DNA from: Ensifer aridi
Lineage (GTDB): Bacteria; Pseudomonadota; Alphaproteobacteria; Rhizobiales; Rhizobiaceae
Assembly: GCF_002078505.1 (NCBI RefSeq)
Contig: NZ_LUAV01000035.1
Location: forward strand, 124,001 to 188,000
Reading direction: 5' to 3'
Length of the DNA stretch: 64,000 nucleotides
Shown here: in pieces, positions 15,591-25,273 of the stretch
Numbering within the stretch: position 1 is the stretch's first letter
Layout of the letters: each line of letters opens with the position of its first letter
Position numbers and translations under genes: made by a program
Notes under the pieces: generated by a model
What the model was told of the DNA's origin: nothing
The model's input: only the letters and a program-made list of their open reading frames with translations
The model's database searches: none

Positions 15591-17072
15591 ATGGCCAGAT
15601 CTGTAAAAGCCAAGAATTCGCGGGTTCGCCGGTTGACGGCGGCTCTGGCGGCCCTTTCGTCCGTATCCGTCCTGAGCTTGGCGGCGATCGTGATGGAACC
15701 CGTCGCCCTGCACCATCCGGCTGCGCAAAGCTGGAATGCTGCTGCGCGGGCGGCGACCGGCCCCGCCCAGCGGCAAACTGCGGCGGAGCCCGATTTTGCC
15801 GACATCGTCGAGGGGGTGAAGCCTGCGGTCATTTCCGTGCGGGTTGAGCTTGACGGAACTCAACAGACCGCAGACGACGGTCAGGACGGCTCTCCCGATA
15901 GCGGCGGCGGAGGCGGAGTCATGATCGGCCAGGGCTCCGGCTTCTTCATCTCGGCGGACGGCTATGCGGTCACCAACAATCACGTGGTCGATCACGCGAA
16001 ATCGGTCGAGGTCACGACGAACGACGGCCAGAGCCACAGCGCAAAGGTCGTCGGTACCGATCCGAAAACCGACCTCGCTTTGATCAAGGTCGACGGCAGC
16101 GACTTTCCGCATGTCAAATTTGCCGAAGGGCGCCCGCGTGTCGGCAATTGGGTGATCGCGATCGGCAACCCCTACGGCCTGGGCGGCACGGTCACCGCCG
16201 GCATTGTCTCCGCTGAGGGACGCGACATCGGCGCCGGGCCCTATGACGACTTCATTCAGATCGACGCACCGATCAACCGCGGCAATTCGGGCGGGCCGGC
16301 CTTTGACGTCAATGGCGATGTCATCGGCGTCAACACGGCTATCTTCTCGCCCTCCGGGGGCTCGGTCGGCATCGGCTTCGATATTCCTGCCGACACCGCC
16401 AAAGCCGTGATCGCCGAACTGAAGGAAAAGGGCTATGTCACGCGCGGCTGGATCGGCATCCAACAACAGCAGATTACTCCGGATATCGCTGAGAGCCTCG
16501 GGCTGAGAGAGGCCAAGGGCGCGCTCGTCGACGAGGCCGAGCCGAAAGGCCCGGCTGAGAAGGCGGGTGTCAAGCCGGGCGATGTCATCACCGCCCTCGA
16601 CGGCAAAGCGATTACCGACCCGCGCGAATTGGCGCAGAAAATCGCCAAGATCGCGCCAGGCACTTCGGTTAGGTTGAGCGTCCTGCGCGATGGCGCAACG
16701 AAGGACATCGCACTGACTCTCGGAACTATGCCTGTCGATCGTCCTCCCGAGGTCGTGGCGGCAAGCGACAGCAGCAGCGCAGCCCAGAACCAGCAAAATC
16801 TCGGCATGCTGCTTGCGCCGGCAAGCAAGGTGGCGGGTCCTGGCCAAAAAGGCATGGTCGTCGTCGCCATTGATCCCAACGGTGAGGCCGCCCAGCATGG
16901 TCTCACCGTTGGCGACATCATTCTCGACGTCAGCGGCAAGGCTGTGTCGAATGCCAAGGACTTCCGTCAGGACCTTGTCTCGCTTCGCAAGGAAGGCAAG
17001 TCTGAGGCGCTGGTACGGCTCCAGTCGGGCGACACGACCCATTTCGTCGCACTGCCACTGCAGCACGTGTAA
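15591..17072 (+). CDS. degP: DegP/HtrA periplasmic serine protease
   Basis: Do-family protease-chaperone of 493 residues that degrades or refolds damaged envelope proteins. A twin-basic N-terminus and hydrophobic stretch (about 15-40) give export or anchoring. The trypsin-like domain has the complete triad His131 (TNNHVVD), Asp161 (TDLALIKV) and Ser233 (GNSGGP). Two PDZ domains follow (about 285-375 and 400-490). The ATG at 15591 follows AGAAGGA; earlier in-frame ATGs overlap the promoter. A sigma-54 promoter and an upstream palindrome precede it, unusual for this family, which is more often driven by RpoE-type or CpxR control. RND efflux genes follow in the same direction after 230 bases. 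Confidence 0.95.
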   Translation: MARSVKAKNSRVRRLTAALAALSSVSVLSLAAIVMEPVALHHPAAQSWNAAARAATGPAQRQTAAEPDFADIVEGVKPAVISVRVELDGTQQTADDGQDGSPDSGGGGGVMIGQGSGFFISADGYAVTNNHVVDHAKSVEVTTNDGQSHSAKVVGTDPKTDLALIKVDGSDFPHVKFAEGRPRVGNWVIAIGNPYGLGGTVTAGIVSAEGRDIGAGPYDDFIQIDAPINRGNSGGPAFDVNGDVIGVNTAIFSPSGGSVGIGFDIPADTAKAVIAELKEKGYVTRGWIGIQQQQITPDIAESLGLREAKGALVDEAEPKGPAEKAGVKPGDVITALDGKAITDPRELAQKIAKIAPGTSVRLSVLRDGATKDIALTLGTMPVDRPPEVVAASDSSSAAQNQQNLGMLLAPASKVAGPGQKGMVVVAIDPNGEAAQHGLTVGDIILDVSGKAVSNAKDFRQDLVSLRKEGKSEALVRLQSGDTTHFVALPLQHV

Positions 17073-17148
17073 GCCTGTCGCCGGCACATTCCAGGACGGG
17101 CCGAACTCGGCGCCAGTTGCCTGGCACTGACGCCGACTCCAGGGAGCC

Positions 17149-17171
17149 GCAGCCCGCCGCAAGCGGGCTGC
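17149..17171. terminator. Hairpin between degP and efflux genes
   Basis: GCAGCCCGC pairs perfectly with GCGGGCTGC around CGCAA. No T-run follows, so it may be a partial terminator or a processing hairpin that sets different levels for degP and the efflux genes. Confidence 0.4.
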
Positions 17172-17304
17172 GCCAACCCCTCGCTCTGCGGATCCAGCTG
17201 TTTTGGGGACAGCTTTGCGGGGTCATGGGAACCAGGGTCCTTTTCATAGAACGAACGAGGATGATCGCCTCATGTCTCCCTCCCGGAAAAGCGGAGTGCA
17301 TGGA

Positions 17305-18573
17305 ATGCCTAGCCGGTTTGTCATAGCCATAGTCGCTCTTGTCTGCACCTTGGCGGGGATGGTCGTTTCGCCGGTCTTGGCGAAATTGCCGGCATTGGCG
17401 CTGTCGAACATCCATGCCGATGCGAGCGTCGACCCCTCCGGCAGGACCAGTGATCCCGCGCGCAAAGCGACCGGCGGTTCCTCAGGTGCCGCAACGGCCG
17501 TCGAGATTGCCGAAGCCAAGACGGAAGCCTTTCCCATCGTCATCAGCACTTTCGCCAACGTTGAGGCGCCCGAAACCGTTGCAATCAGTGCACGCATCTC
17601 AAGCCAGATCACGGCCATTCATGTGAAGGACGGGCAGTTGGTGAAAGCCGGCGATCTTCTGTTCTCACTCGATGACCGAGCCTTGCGGGCCGAGCTCAGC
17701 CGCGACGAAGCGATTCTGGCAAGAGATTCAGCTTTGCTTTCCGACGCCCAAGTCGAACTGGAGCGTGCAAAAACGCTGCGGGACGACAAGACTGGCACCG
17801 AGCAAGCCTACGATACTGCTCTCTCGGCGCAGCGTTCCGCGGATGCTACAGCGAAGGCGGACCAGGCGACGGTTGACTCCGACAAAGTCGCACTCAGCCT
17901 GACCAGCATCGTCGCCCCGATAAGCGGCCGCCTCGGTGTGGTGCAGGTGGCGGTCGGGGACCTGGTGGGCGCCGCCGCAAGCGGCTCGCCGACCACCCTC
18001 GTCACCATTACGGCTATCGATCCGATCGAGGTCGCTTTCCGTCTGCCGGAAGAACACCTACAGGCGTTCAAGGGCCGGCTCGATACCGGCACCCCGCCTC
18101 ACGTCACCGCGCGGGTCAGCGGCACGGAAGAGGTGATCGGCGAGGGTGTGCTCGACTTCATCGATTCGGCGGTCGATACGGCCTCGGGCACGGTCATGAT
18201 GCGGGCCAGGTTCGACAATCGGGAGCAGAAGCTCTGGCCGGGTCAATATCTCGACGTCGACATCGCGGAGAGCACGCTCTCTCATGCGGCCGTCATTCCA
18301 GCGGTCGCTATCCAACCGGGCCAGAATGGCTCTTTCGTCTATCGGATCAAAGCAGACGATACGGTGGAGGTGTGCCCGGTCGTCGTGGCGGCCGAGAATG
18401 GAGAAAACGCGGCGATCACCTCCGGCCTTTCCGCCGGCGACAGGGTCGTGACGGAAGGTCAGCTGAATCTCCAAGCGGGTGACAAGGTCTCCATAACCAA
18501 CAAATTCGCAGAGCCTGCAGCGAACGAGACTGGTGATGCGGCGGCTGCATCCGTGAAACCCCCCGCCGCCTAA
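17305..18573 (+). CDS. RND efflux periplasmic adaptor
   Basis: Membrane-fusion protein of 422 residues linking an inner-membrane RND pump to an outer-membrane channel. A hydrophobic N-terminal segment (5-26) is followed by a barrel-sandwich half (ISSQITAIHVKDGQLVKAGDLLFSLD), a helical hairpin (about 145-205), the second lipoyl half (IVAPISGRLGVVQVAVGDLV), a beta-barrel and a membrane-proximal domain. The ATG at 17305 is preferred because GCGGAG lies 8 bases upstream; other in-frame ATGs at 17272 and 17203 have poorer sites. The pump gene starts 15 bases after its stop. No outer-membrane TolC-like gene is in the window. Confidence 0.92.
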   Translation: MPSRFVIAIVALVCTLAGMVVSPVLAKLPALALSNIHADASVDPSGRTSDPARKATGGSSGAATAVEIAEAKTEAFPIVISTFANVEAPETVAISARISSQITAIHVKDGQLVKAGDLLFSLDDRALRAELSRDEAILARDSALLSDAQVELERAKTLRDDKTGTEQAYDTALSAQRSADATAKADQATVDSDKVALSLTSIVAPISGRLGVVQVAVGDLVGAAASGSPTTLVTITAIDPIEVAFRLPEEHLQAFKGRLDTGTPPHVTARVSGTEEVIGEGVLDFIDSAVDTASGTVMMRARFDNREQKLWPGQYLDVDIAESTLSHAAVIPAVAIQPGQNGSFVYRIKADDTVEVCPVVVAAENGENAAITSGLSAGDRVVTEGQLNLQAGDKVSITNKFAEPAANETGDAAAASVKPPAA

Positions 18574-18587
18574 CCTGGAAAACGGTC

Positions 18588-21500
18588 ATGCCGATCTCAG
18601 AATTCTGCATTCGCCGCCCAGTCGCTACGCTGCTGATGTCGCTGGCACTCGTGGCCGCGGGCCTCTTTGCCTATACCGCGCTCCCAGTCGCCGCGCTGCC
18701 GCGGACCGATTTTCCGGTGATCAACGTGTCCGCGACCCTGCCGGGCGCATCCCCCGAGACCATGGCGACGTCCGTTGCAACGCCGCTCATCAAACAGTTC
18801 AACACGATCGCCGGAATCGACAGCATATCGACGACGAACGCGCTCGGTTCGACGTCGATCTCCATCCAGTTCGCACTCAACCGCGATATCGACGCCGCTG
18901 CCGCCGACGTCCAGGCTGCCATTACCCGGACACTCCGCATCTTGCCGCAGGACATGCCCTCGCCGCCGAGCTTTCGCAAAGTCAATCCCGCGGATGCGCC
19001 GGTACTGCTCCTGGCGCTGAAGAGCGAGACGGTACCGCTCACCAAGCTCGACGCCTTGGCGCAGCAGGTGATCTCGCCGGCGCTTTCGACCCTCGACGGC
19101 GTTGCGGAAGTCTCGATCTTCGGCAGCCAGCAATTTGCCGTCCGCATTGAGATCGATCCCGACGCGCTCGCCGCCCGCGGCATCTCGCTCAACGCACTGA
19201 AAGCGGCCGTCGCGGCGGCAAACGACAATTCGCCGCTCGGCACGGTCCAGTCGACCGGGCGGCAGATGACGATCATCGCCGACACGCAACTCGATAATGC
19301 CGCCGCCTTTTCCAAACTGATCATCAAGAGCGCGGATGGCAAGGTCGTTCGGCTCGGCGACGTGACCAAGGTCATCGACTCGGTCGCGAACATCCAGACC
19401 GCAAGCTGGCATGACGGCTCGCGCGCGATCATCCTCGCCGTCCAGCGTCAGCCGGACGCGAATACGGTGGCCGTGGTCGACAAGGTGAAGGCGATGCTGC
19501 CGTCCTTCCGCCAGTCCCTGCCGGCGGCGGCGTCGCTGGAAATGCTCAACGACCGTTCGCAGTCGGTGCGCGGCGCCGTCGACGATGTGGAGTTCACCCT
19601 TGCCATCACGATCGGCCTGGTCATCCTGGTGATCTTCCTCTTCGTGCGTCGGCTCTGGGCAACGCTCATCCCGGCCTTTGCAGTGCCGATTTCGATCATC
19701 GCCACTTTCGCGGTGATGTACCTCTTCGGCTTCTCCATCGACAATATCTCGCTGATGGCACTGACCCTCTCCGTCGGCCTCGTGGTCGACGACGCTATCG
19801 TGATGTTGGAAAACATCGTCCGGCATATGGAGGAGAAGGGAAAGGGCGCCTTCGAAGCGGCGATCTCGGCCTCGCGGGAGATCGGCTTCACCATCATCGC
19901 GATTTCGCTGTCGCTTGTGGCGGTGTTCATTCCGGTCCTCCTCATGGGCGGCGTCATCGGCCGAATCTTCAACGAGTTCGCGGTGGTCGTCACGATCGCG
20001 ATCCTCGCCTCCGCATTCGTCTCCCTGACGCTGACGCCGATGCTCGCGGCACGTTTGCCGGAGGCGCCAGCGCATGACGATGAAAGACGTGGCCTCGATG
20101 GACTGCTCGAAAGCGGTTTCGAGGCGCTTCTCAGCGGATACGAGCGTTTGCTGACGCTCTGCCTGCGCCATCGCTTCGCAGTCCTGGTCCTGTTCGTCGC
20201 GACCATCGGCCTGACGGTATATCAGGTGCGGACGACGCCGAAGGGCTTCTTCCCGCAGGAGGATATCGGTCAGCTTCAGGTGACGACGCAGGCCCGACCG
20301 GATATTTCCTTTGCGGTGATGTCGGCATTGCAAGCCAAGGTCGAAGACGTATTCGCCCGCTCGGCCTATGTCGCGCATGTGGCAAGTTCGGTCGGCAACG
20401 GCGGCTCGTCGGCGCTGAATTCCGGAAGGCTCTTCGTCGAATTGAAGCCGAAGAGCGAGCGGCCGGCATTGCCCAAGATCCTTTCGGATTTGCGTTCGCA
20501 ACTTTCTGAGATCGCAGGCATCAGGAGCTACATCACGCCGGTCCAGAATCTTTCCGTCGGTGCGCGCAGCTCCGCCAGCCAATATCAGCTCGTCGTCCAG
20601 AGTCTCGATCAGGGCTTGATGAACGAATGGGCGGACAAGCTGACGGAAGCGATGCGCGAGGACCGTGCCTTCTTCACCGATGTCGACAGCGACCTTGAGA
20701 ACAATGCGCCGCAGGCCCGGCTTGTGATCGACCCCGACAAGGCCGCGGAACTCGGGATTACCGCGGACGTGCTGCGCTCGACCCTCTATGGCGGTTTCGG
20801 CTCGGAACAGATTTCGACCATCTACACCTCCGGCGACAGCTACGAGGTGATCATGGAGCTTGATCCGGCGAGGAGCTGGTCTCCGGCCGCACTTGCCGAA
20901 TTGCAGGTGCCGACCAGCGGCAACACGCTGGTGCCGCTCGGCGCGTTTGCGCGTATCGACAGGACTCCCGGGCCGCTCACCGTCAACCAGCTTGGGCAAT
21001 TGCCCGCAGTCACCATCTCTTACAACCTGCCCGCAGGAGTGGCGCTCGGCAACAGCGTCGACGAGATCAGCCGCCTGAAGACTGAGATCGGCATGCCGTC
21101 GGAGGTTACGACCCGCTATTACGGCACGGCTCAGCTCTTCCAGGATGCCATGTCCAATCAGGTCTGGCTCATCCTCGGAGCGATCCTCACCATCTATATG
21201 GTTCTGGGCATGCTTTACGAGAGCTTCATCCATCCGCTGACGATCCTCTCCGGCCTGCCTTCGGCGGCATCGGGAGCGCTGGTGGCGCTCAGCCTCGCCG
21301 GCTTCGACCTTTCGATCATCGCCGTCATAGGGCTTCTGATGCTGATCGGCATCGTGAAGAAGAATGCGATCATGATGATCGACGTGGCGCTCTCCTTGCA
21401 GCGCACCGGCATGTCTGCCGGAGAGGCTATCCACCGCGCCTGCCTCATGCGCTTCCGGCCGATCATGATGACCTCCCTCGCTGCCCTGATGGGGACGCTG

Positions 21501-21698
21501 CCGATCGCGCTCGGCAGCGGCGCAAGCGCGGAGTTGCGCCAGCCGCTCGGCGTCGCCGTCGTCGGCGGCCTGCTCGTTTCGCAGCCGCTGACGCTCTTCG
21601 TCACACCGGTGATCTATCTCTACATGGAGAAGCTCGCCGACAGGTCAAAACGGTTGTTCAACGCCCGGGTCGAGGCTGTCCGCCCTGCGACGCGGTAA
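18588..21698 (+). CDS. RND multidrug efflux transporter
   Basis: Proton-driven inner-membrane pump of 1036 residues, full length for the HAE1/AcrB class. It opens with ISEFCIRRPVATLLM. The two periplasmic porter and docking regions alternate with twelve helices. Helix 4 carries the proton-relay pair in GLVVDDAIVMLENI (two adjacent aspartates), and the matching half has GIVKKNAIMMIDVAL, so the canonical relay residues are in place. The sequence is closest in character to the MdtB/MdtC and VexF type rather than AcrB itself. Substrates cannot be read. Its only obvious partners are the adaptor directly upstream and possibly degP. Confidence 0.95.
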   Translation: MPISEFCIRRPVATLLMSLALVAAGLFAYTALPVAALPRTDFPVINVSATLPGASPETMATSVATPLIKQFNTIAGIDSISTTNALGSTSISIQFALNRDIDAAAADVQAAITRTLRILPQDMPSPPSFRKVNPADAPVLLLALKSETVPLTKLDALAQQVISPALSTLDGVAEVSIFGSQQFAVRIEIDPDALAARGISLNALKAAVAAANDNSPLGTVQSTGRQMTIIADTQLDNAAAFSKLIIKSADGKVVRLGDVTKVIDSVANIQTASWHDGSRAIILAVQRQPDANTVAVVDKVKAMLPSFRQSLPAAASLEMLNDRSQSVRGAVDDVEFTLAITIGLVILVIFLFVRRLWATLIPAFAVPISIIATFAVMYLFGFSIDNISLMALTLSVGLVVDDAIVMLENIVRHMEEKGKGAFEAAISASREIGFTIIAISLSLVAVFIPVLLMGGVIGRIFNEFAVVVTIAILASAFVSLTLTPMLAARLPEAPAHDDERRGLDGLLESGFEALLSGYERLLTLCLRHRFAVLVLFVATIGLTVYQVRTTPKGFFPQEDIGQLQVTTQARPDISFAVMSALQAKVEDVFARSAYVAHVASSVGNGGSSALNSGRLFVELKPKSERPALPKILSDLRSQLSEIAGIRSYITPVQNLSVGARSSASQYQLVVQSLDQGLMNEWADKLTEAMREDRAFFTDVDSDLENNAPQARLVIDPDKAAELGITADVLRSTLYGGFGSEQISTIYTSGDSYEVIMELDPARSWSPAALAELQVPTSGNTLVPLGAFARIDRTPGPLTVNQLGQLPAVTISYNLPAGVALGNSVDEISRLKTEIGMPSEVTTRYYGTAQLFQDAMSNQVWLILGAILTIYMVLGMLYESFIHPLTILSGLPSAASGALVALSLAGFDLSIIAVIGLLMLIGIVKKNAIMMIDVALSLQRTGMSAGEAIHRACLMRFRPIMMTSLAALMGTLPIALGSGASAELRQPLGVAVVGGLLVSQPLTLFVTPVIYLYMEKLADRSKRLFNARVEAVRPATR

Positions 21699-21832
21699 AC
21701 CACGAATGAGCGACACAAGGACTACTCACCAGGTTTTCTCAAGTAGGGCTGAAGCAAATCAGGTGCGGCTTGCTGGAACCGAGTGGCGGCCGCTCCCGAG
21801 CCGCAACCAACACTGTCTTCGGCTATCGGAAT

Positions 21833-22558
21833 TCAGGACTGATCGTTGAGCCAGTCTTGCAACTCCGCCTCGGCTCTCTCCAAAGCGCTGTAGTTCAGCA
21901 ACTTGCGCAAGAACGCGACGGTCACTGCGCGAGCACGAAGGTTGAATTGGCTGTCGAGGCGATCCTCGGGACTGGCCTGATAAACGTCAAGCTTGTCATA
22001 GAGGTGCTGCAATCGATTCTGCACGCTGCGCAGCGACAGATTCCTGCGTTTCGCGATTGCCCGGTCGGTCAGACCGAGCGCGATGTCGACTAGGATTTCA
22101 TACTCGGAATCGGTGAAGCTGTTGGCGTGCCCGATGCTTTTCTGCTGGAGCCCACGCACTTCGCGATCGATTACGCATTGGCTTTCGACAAAAATCGAAC
22201 GGAGGGCCAGTTTCAGTCGCTCGTCCGAAGCGGACTTCAACACGTAGCCATAGGCTGCACCATCGGGAACAATGCGCGACACCCCACGCACATAGGCTTC
22301 GTCGGAATAGTTCGACCAGAAGAGGATGCGCGTGTCGGGGCGCTCTTTCCATATCGTGCGGGCAGCCTCGATCCCGTTGCGGCCCGTCATCTGCAGATCC
22401 ATGACAATGTGTGCGGATTTATGATCGCGGGCGAGCTGCTCGCCCGCGATGCCATTCTCCGCTTCGATGACGGTCTCGCACTCGGGGAGCGCCGAGCAGA
22501 CCGCTTCGTGAAGGTAGGAGCGGTGCAAGGGGTCGTCCTCCACGATCAGAACCTTCAT
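21833..22558 (-). CDS. NarL/LuxR-type response regulator
   Basis: DNA-binding response regulator of 241 residues. The receiver holds VEDDP, phospho-acceptor Asp in VMDLQMTGRNG near residue 53 and Lys in VLKSAS. A LuxR-type helix-turn-helix follows (FTDSEYEILVDIALGLTDRAIAKRR ...). It differs slightly from standard LuxR domains, with RAIAKRRNLSLRSVQNRL in the recognition region, and has a 40-residue extension after it. The start codon overlaps the stop of the kinase gene by an ATGA junction, so the two are coupled. The pair is divergent from the ribose-type ABC operon, its probable target. Confidence 0.9.
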   Translation of the reverse strand: MKVLIVEDDPLHRSYLHEAVCSALPECETVIEAENGIAGEQLARDHKSAHIVMDLQMTGRNGIEAARTIWKERPDTRILFWSNYSDEAYVRGVSRIVPDGAAYGYVLKSASDERLKLALRSIFVESQCVIDREVRGLQQKSIGHANSFTDSEYEILVDIALGLTDRAIAKRRNLSLRSVQNRLQHLYDKLDVYQASPEDRLDSQFNLRARAVTVAFLRKLLNYSALERAEAELQDWLNDQS

Positions 22559-23976
22559 CGCTGCTCCTCCCGCTGAATGGCTGGCCTTTCCACGCTCCGG
22601 TGGAGCGGCAACGAAACGGCTACCGTGGTGCCGCGATTGTTGCGCCCGGGGCCGATCGTGAACTTCGCCGAGATGAGCCGCGCACGTGTCTTCATGTTGT
22701 CGATTCCGCCGCCGATGCGCCCGCGGTGCCGGGCAATACCGTATCCGTCGTCTGCTATCTCGATCGCGAGCTGCCCGGCCTCGACTTTGAGACGGACGGT
22801 GATCGCGAGTGGCTGAGCATGACGCACCGCATTGTTGATAGCTTCCTGGGCGATCCGGAACAGCGCGACGCTGACCGTCGGTTCCAGAGTGTCGAGGGTG
22901 CCCGTGGTCTCGTCGACGAGGGCCCATTCAATCGGCGTGGCACTGTCGCGGACCGACCGGTCGAGATGGTTCTCGACGGCCTGGGCGAGACCGAAGAGCT
23001 GCAGAATCGACGGTTTCGCCTGCTCGATGATCTGTCTCAGATCCTGCATGCAGTGCTGGAGCCCGCGCGATACCGGCTCGAGCGCTTCGCCGGTCAACTC
23101 GCCGGAGCGCGCCAGCCGGTCGATGCGACGCGAGAGGCGGGTGAGGTCAGCGAGCGTCTGATCGTGGAGGTCCATGCCGATGCGCTGCCGCTCCTGCTCA
23201 AGCGCCTCGGTCAACTTCAACGCCCCCTGCCGCAAGCCTTCCTCGCGTGCCCGTGCTTCTGCCTCCACGATCGCCGATTGCTGCGCCTGTTCGGCGGCGC
23301 GCAGCGCAAAGAAATAGGGCGCCAGGAGGTCGGCGATGATGCGCGCGCGGTCGACATCCTCCAGGGCATAGAGGCCCGGCGTCTGCGACGAACAACTCAG
23401 CGCCCCGATGATTGCTCCCTGGACCTTCAGCGGCACGTGCACGCGACTGCGCAGCGACTGCTCGATGATCGGCCGCTTGAAGGCACCCTCGAAGTGGAAG
23501 CGCGGATCGTTGACGGCATCATCCGTCAGCAGATGGTCCACCTCGCCCCAGAGCAGGGTACGTATCGGACTGTTGGCGACCGGCGCCGATGCGACATTTC
23601 CCCAGGCGGTGTCCATGCCGGTTTCGTAGGCCGTGTGGTAATTGCCGTCGACCATCAGCATGCAAACGTCGAGATGGTCGTGTGGGATGATGTGCGCAAT
23701 CTCGGCCGCGACCGCACGGATAGCGGAACGGAAATCGAGCTGGCCGGCTAGCAGCCGCGAAATACCGAGATAATGATCGACCAGTGCGGCCGGCGCCAGA
23801 TGCGGCATGTCCGCAGTTCCTCCCGCGATCGCTTCCGTGCTCCTCCAAGTCGCGATCGTCTGCCCAGTTAAGCGCCCGAGACGGCCTCGCGTCTTGCGTA
23901 AACCCGCATCCCCTCGTGCAAAACCCGCAAACGTCTTGCCTTGTGCCGCCTGTACAGCCGCCCCGTTCTCGCTCAT
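22555..23976 (-). CDS. GAF-domain sensor histidine kinase (NarX/DegS-like)
   Basis: Soluble kinase of 473 residues. A GAF domain spans about residues 70-225, then a coiled coil, a HisKA_3 dimerisation domain with phospho-acceptor His in ERQRIGMDLHDQTLADL, and an ATPase domain (N box AQEAINNAVRHA, G1 DDGYGI). No transmembrane helix is seen, so it senses a cytoplasmic signal. The ATG at 23976 follows AAGGGCAGG; a longer in-frame reading to 24111 runs into a mosaic repeat and was not accepted. It is paired with the NarL-type regulator and divergent from the sugar ABC genes. Confidence 0.88.
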   Translation of the reverse strand: MSENGAAVQAAQGKTFAGFARGDAGLRKTRGRLGRLTGQTIATWRSTEAIAGGTADMPHLAPAALVDHYLGISRLLAGQLDFRSAIRAVAAEIAHIIPHDHLDVCMLMVDGNYHTAYETGMDTAWGNVASAPVANSPIRTLLWGEVDHLLTDDAVNDPRFHFEGAFKRPIIEQSLRSRVHVPLKVQGAIIGALSCSSQTPGLYALEDVDRARIIADLLAPYFFALRAAEQAQQSAIVEAEARAREEGLRQGALKLTEALEQERQRIGMDLHDQTLADLTRLSRRIDRLARSGELTGEALEPVSRGLQHCMQDLRQIIEQAKPSILQLFGLAQAVENHLDRSVRDSATPIEWALVDETTGTLDTLEPTVSVALFRIAQEAINNAVRHAQPLAITVRLKVEAGQLAIEIADDGYGIARHRGRIGGGIDNMKTRARLISAKFTIGPGRNNRGTTVAVSLPLHRSVERPAIQREEQR

Positions 23977-24009
23977 CCTGCCCTTGCTGAGAGGAGGAAG
24001 CTCAGTGCG

Positions 24010-24106
24010 TGTTCCCTTAAACCGTAGCCGGTTTGAGGGAAAGAACATGCAGCAATTCAAAATGCTCAGCGACCTTCGTGCGTCTGAAAGACGCACTGGG
24101 CTGTAG
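24010..24106 (+). repeat. RIME-like intergenic mosaic element 1
   Basis: Two palindromes joined by the conserved phrase CATGCAGCAATTCAAAATGC. The first is CCCTTAAACCG / CGGTTTGAGGG; the second is GTGCGTCT / AGACGCAC around GAA. Further copies are at 43073 and 45002. It occupies the divergent region between the kinase and sugar-binding protein genes. The layout fits the Rhizobium-specific intergenic mosaic elements. Confidence 0.8.
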
Positions 24107-24188
24107 TGCAAGCATTAATTTCAGCCGCGCGCGAACAGCCGCGGCAATGAAGCGATCCGATCGAAGGACGGATTCGAAGGGAGGAGAC

Positions 24189-25205
24189 ATGACAATTCGT
24201 AAGATGCTTATGGCGTCTGTCGCCGTCGCGTGCGCAGCCATGCCGGTATCGGCTATCGCCGACACATCGGGCAAGAAGATTGCCCTTTCCAACAATTATG
24301 CCGGCAACTCGTGGCGGCAGGCCATGCTGACGAGCTGGAACAAGGTGACGGGCGAGGCGGTCAAATCCGGTGTCGTTGCTGCCGCCGACGCTTTCACGAC
24401 GGCCGAGAACCAGGCGACCGAGCAGGCCGCGCAGATCCAGAACATGATCCTGCAGGGCTATGACGCGATCGTCCTCAACGCCGCGTCTCCGACCGCGCTC
24501 AACGGTGCGGTGAAAGAGGCGTGCGACGCGGGGATCACGGTCGTCTCCTTCGACGGCATCGTGACCGAGCCCTGCGCCTGGCGCATCGCCGTCGACTTCA
24601 AGGAAATGGGCCGCAGCCAGGTCGAATATCTCTCGAAGAAGCTGCCGCAGGGCGGCAATCTGCTCGAGATTCGCGGCCTTGCCGGTGTTTTCGTCGACGA
24701 CGAGATCTCGGCCGGCATCCACGAGGGCGTCAAGCAGTTCCCACAGTTCAAGATCGTCGGCTCCGTTCATGGCGACTGGGCACAGGACGTCGCGCAGAAG
24801 GCAGTCGCGGGCATTCTGCCGAGCCTGCCGGAGATCGCAGGCGTCGTGACGCAGGGCGGCGACGGATACGGCGCGGCGCAGGCAATTGCGGCCGCAAAGC
24901 GGCCGATGCCGGTGATCGTCATGGGCAACCGCGAAGACGAGCTAAAATGGTGGAAGGAGCAGAAGGACGCGAGCGGCTACGAGACCATGTCCGTCTCCAT
25001 CGCCCCCGGCGTCTCGACGCTCGCTTTCTGGGTCGCGCAGCAGATTCTCGACGGCAAGGAAGTAAAGAAGGACCTCGTGGTGCCGTTCCTGCGCATCGAC
25101 CAGGCCAACCTCGAAGAGAACCTTGCCAACACCCAGGCTGGCGGCGTCGCCAACGTCGAGTATACGCAGGAAGACGCGATCAAGGTCATCGAAGCGGCCA
25201 AGTAA
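24189..25205 (+). CDS. Sugar ABC transporter substrate-binding protein (RbsB-type)
   Basis: Periplasmic binding protein of 338 residues in the ribose/galactose (Peripla_BP_4) class. A signal peptide ends at AIADTS near residue 25. Type-1 binding-protein hallmarks follow: IALSNNYAGNSWRQ, the repeated QAAQIQNMILQGYDAIVLNAAS block and a C-terminal hinge-binding stretch. GGAGGAGAC precedes the ATG at 24189. It begins a five-gene operon (binding protein, ATPase, two permeases, lactonase). The ligand is not predictable; the lactonase at the end suggests an aldose oxidised to a lactone, or a sugar-derived lactone. Confidence 0.93.
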   Translation: MTIRKMLMASVAVACAAMPVSAIADTSGKKIALSNNYAGNSWRQAMLTSWNKVTGEAVKSGVVAAADAFTTAENQATEQAAQIQNMILQGYDAIVLNAASPTALNGAVKEACDAGITVVSFDGIVTEPCAWRIAVDFKEMGRSQVEYLSKKLPQGGNLLEIRGLAGVFVDDEISAGIHEGVKQFPQFKIVGSVHGDWAQDVAQKAVAGILPSLPEIAGVVTQGGDGYGAAQAIAAAKRPMPVIVMGNREDELKWWKEQKDASGYETMSVSIAPGVSTLAFWVAQQILDGKEVKKDLVVPFLRIDQANLEENLANTQAGGVANVEYTQEDAIKVIEAAK

Positions 25206-25273
25206 GGGTGCCTCGCATGCCGCGCGGCGCTGTAGGGCCGCGCGGCGAATTTTCTTGGAGCAAGCCGACATCA

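Noticed and set aside
17122..17140. TGGCAC box upstream of the efflux adaptor
   Set aside because: The -24 box is perfect, but the -12 position reads CCGA instead of TTGC, so it should not work as a sigma-54 promoter.
18597..21434. Very long open frame antisense to the RND transporter
   Set aside because: A shadow of high-GC codon use; the translation is arginine- and histidine-rich low-complexity sequence without family motifs. Similar antisense frames elsewhere were rejected for the same reason.
24033..24110. Short frames reading through the RIME-like elements (also at 43071 and 44959)
   Set aside because: The peptides share TCSNSKC only because the DNA repeat is shared; none has a ribosome site.
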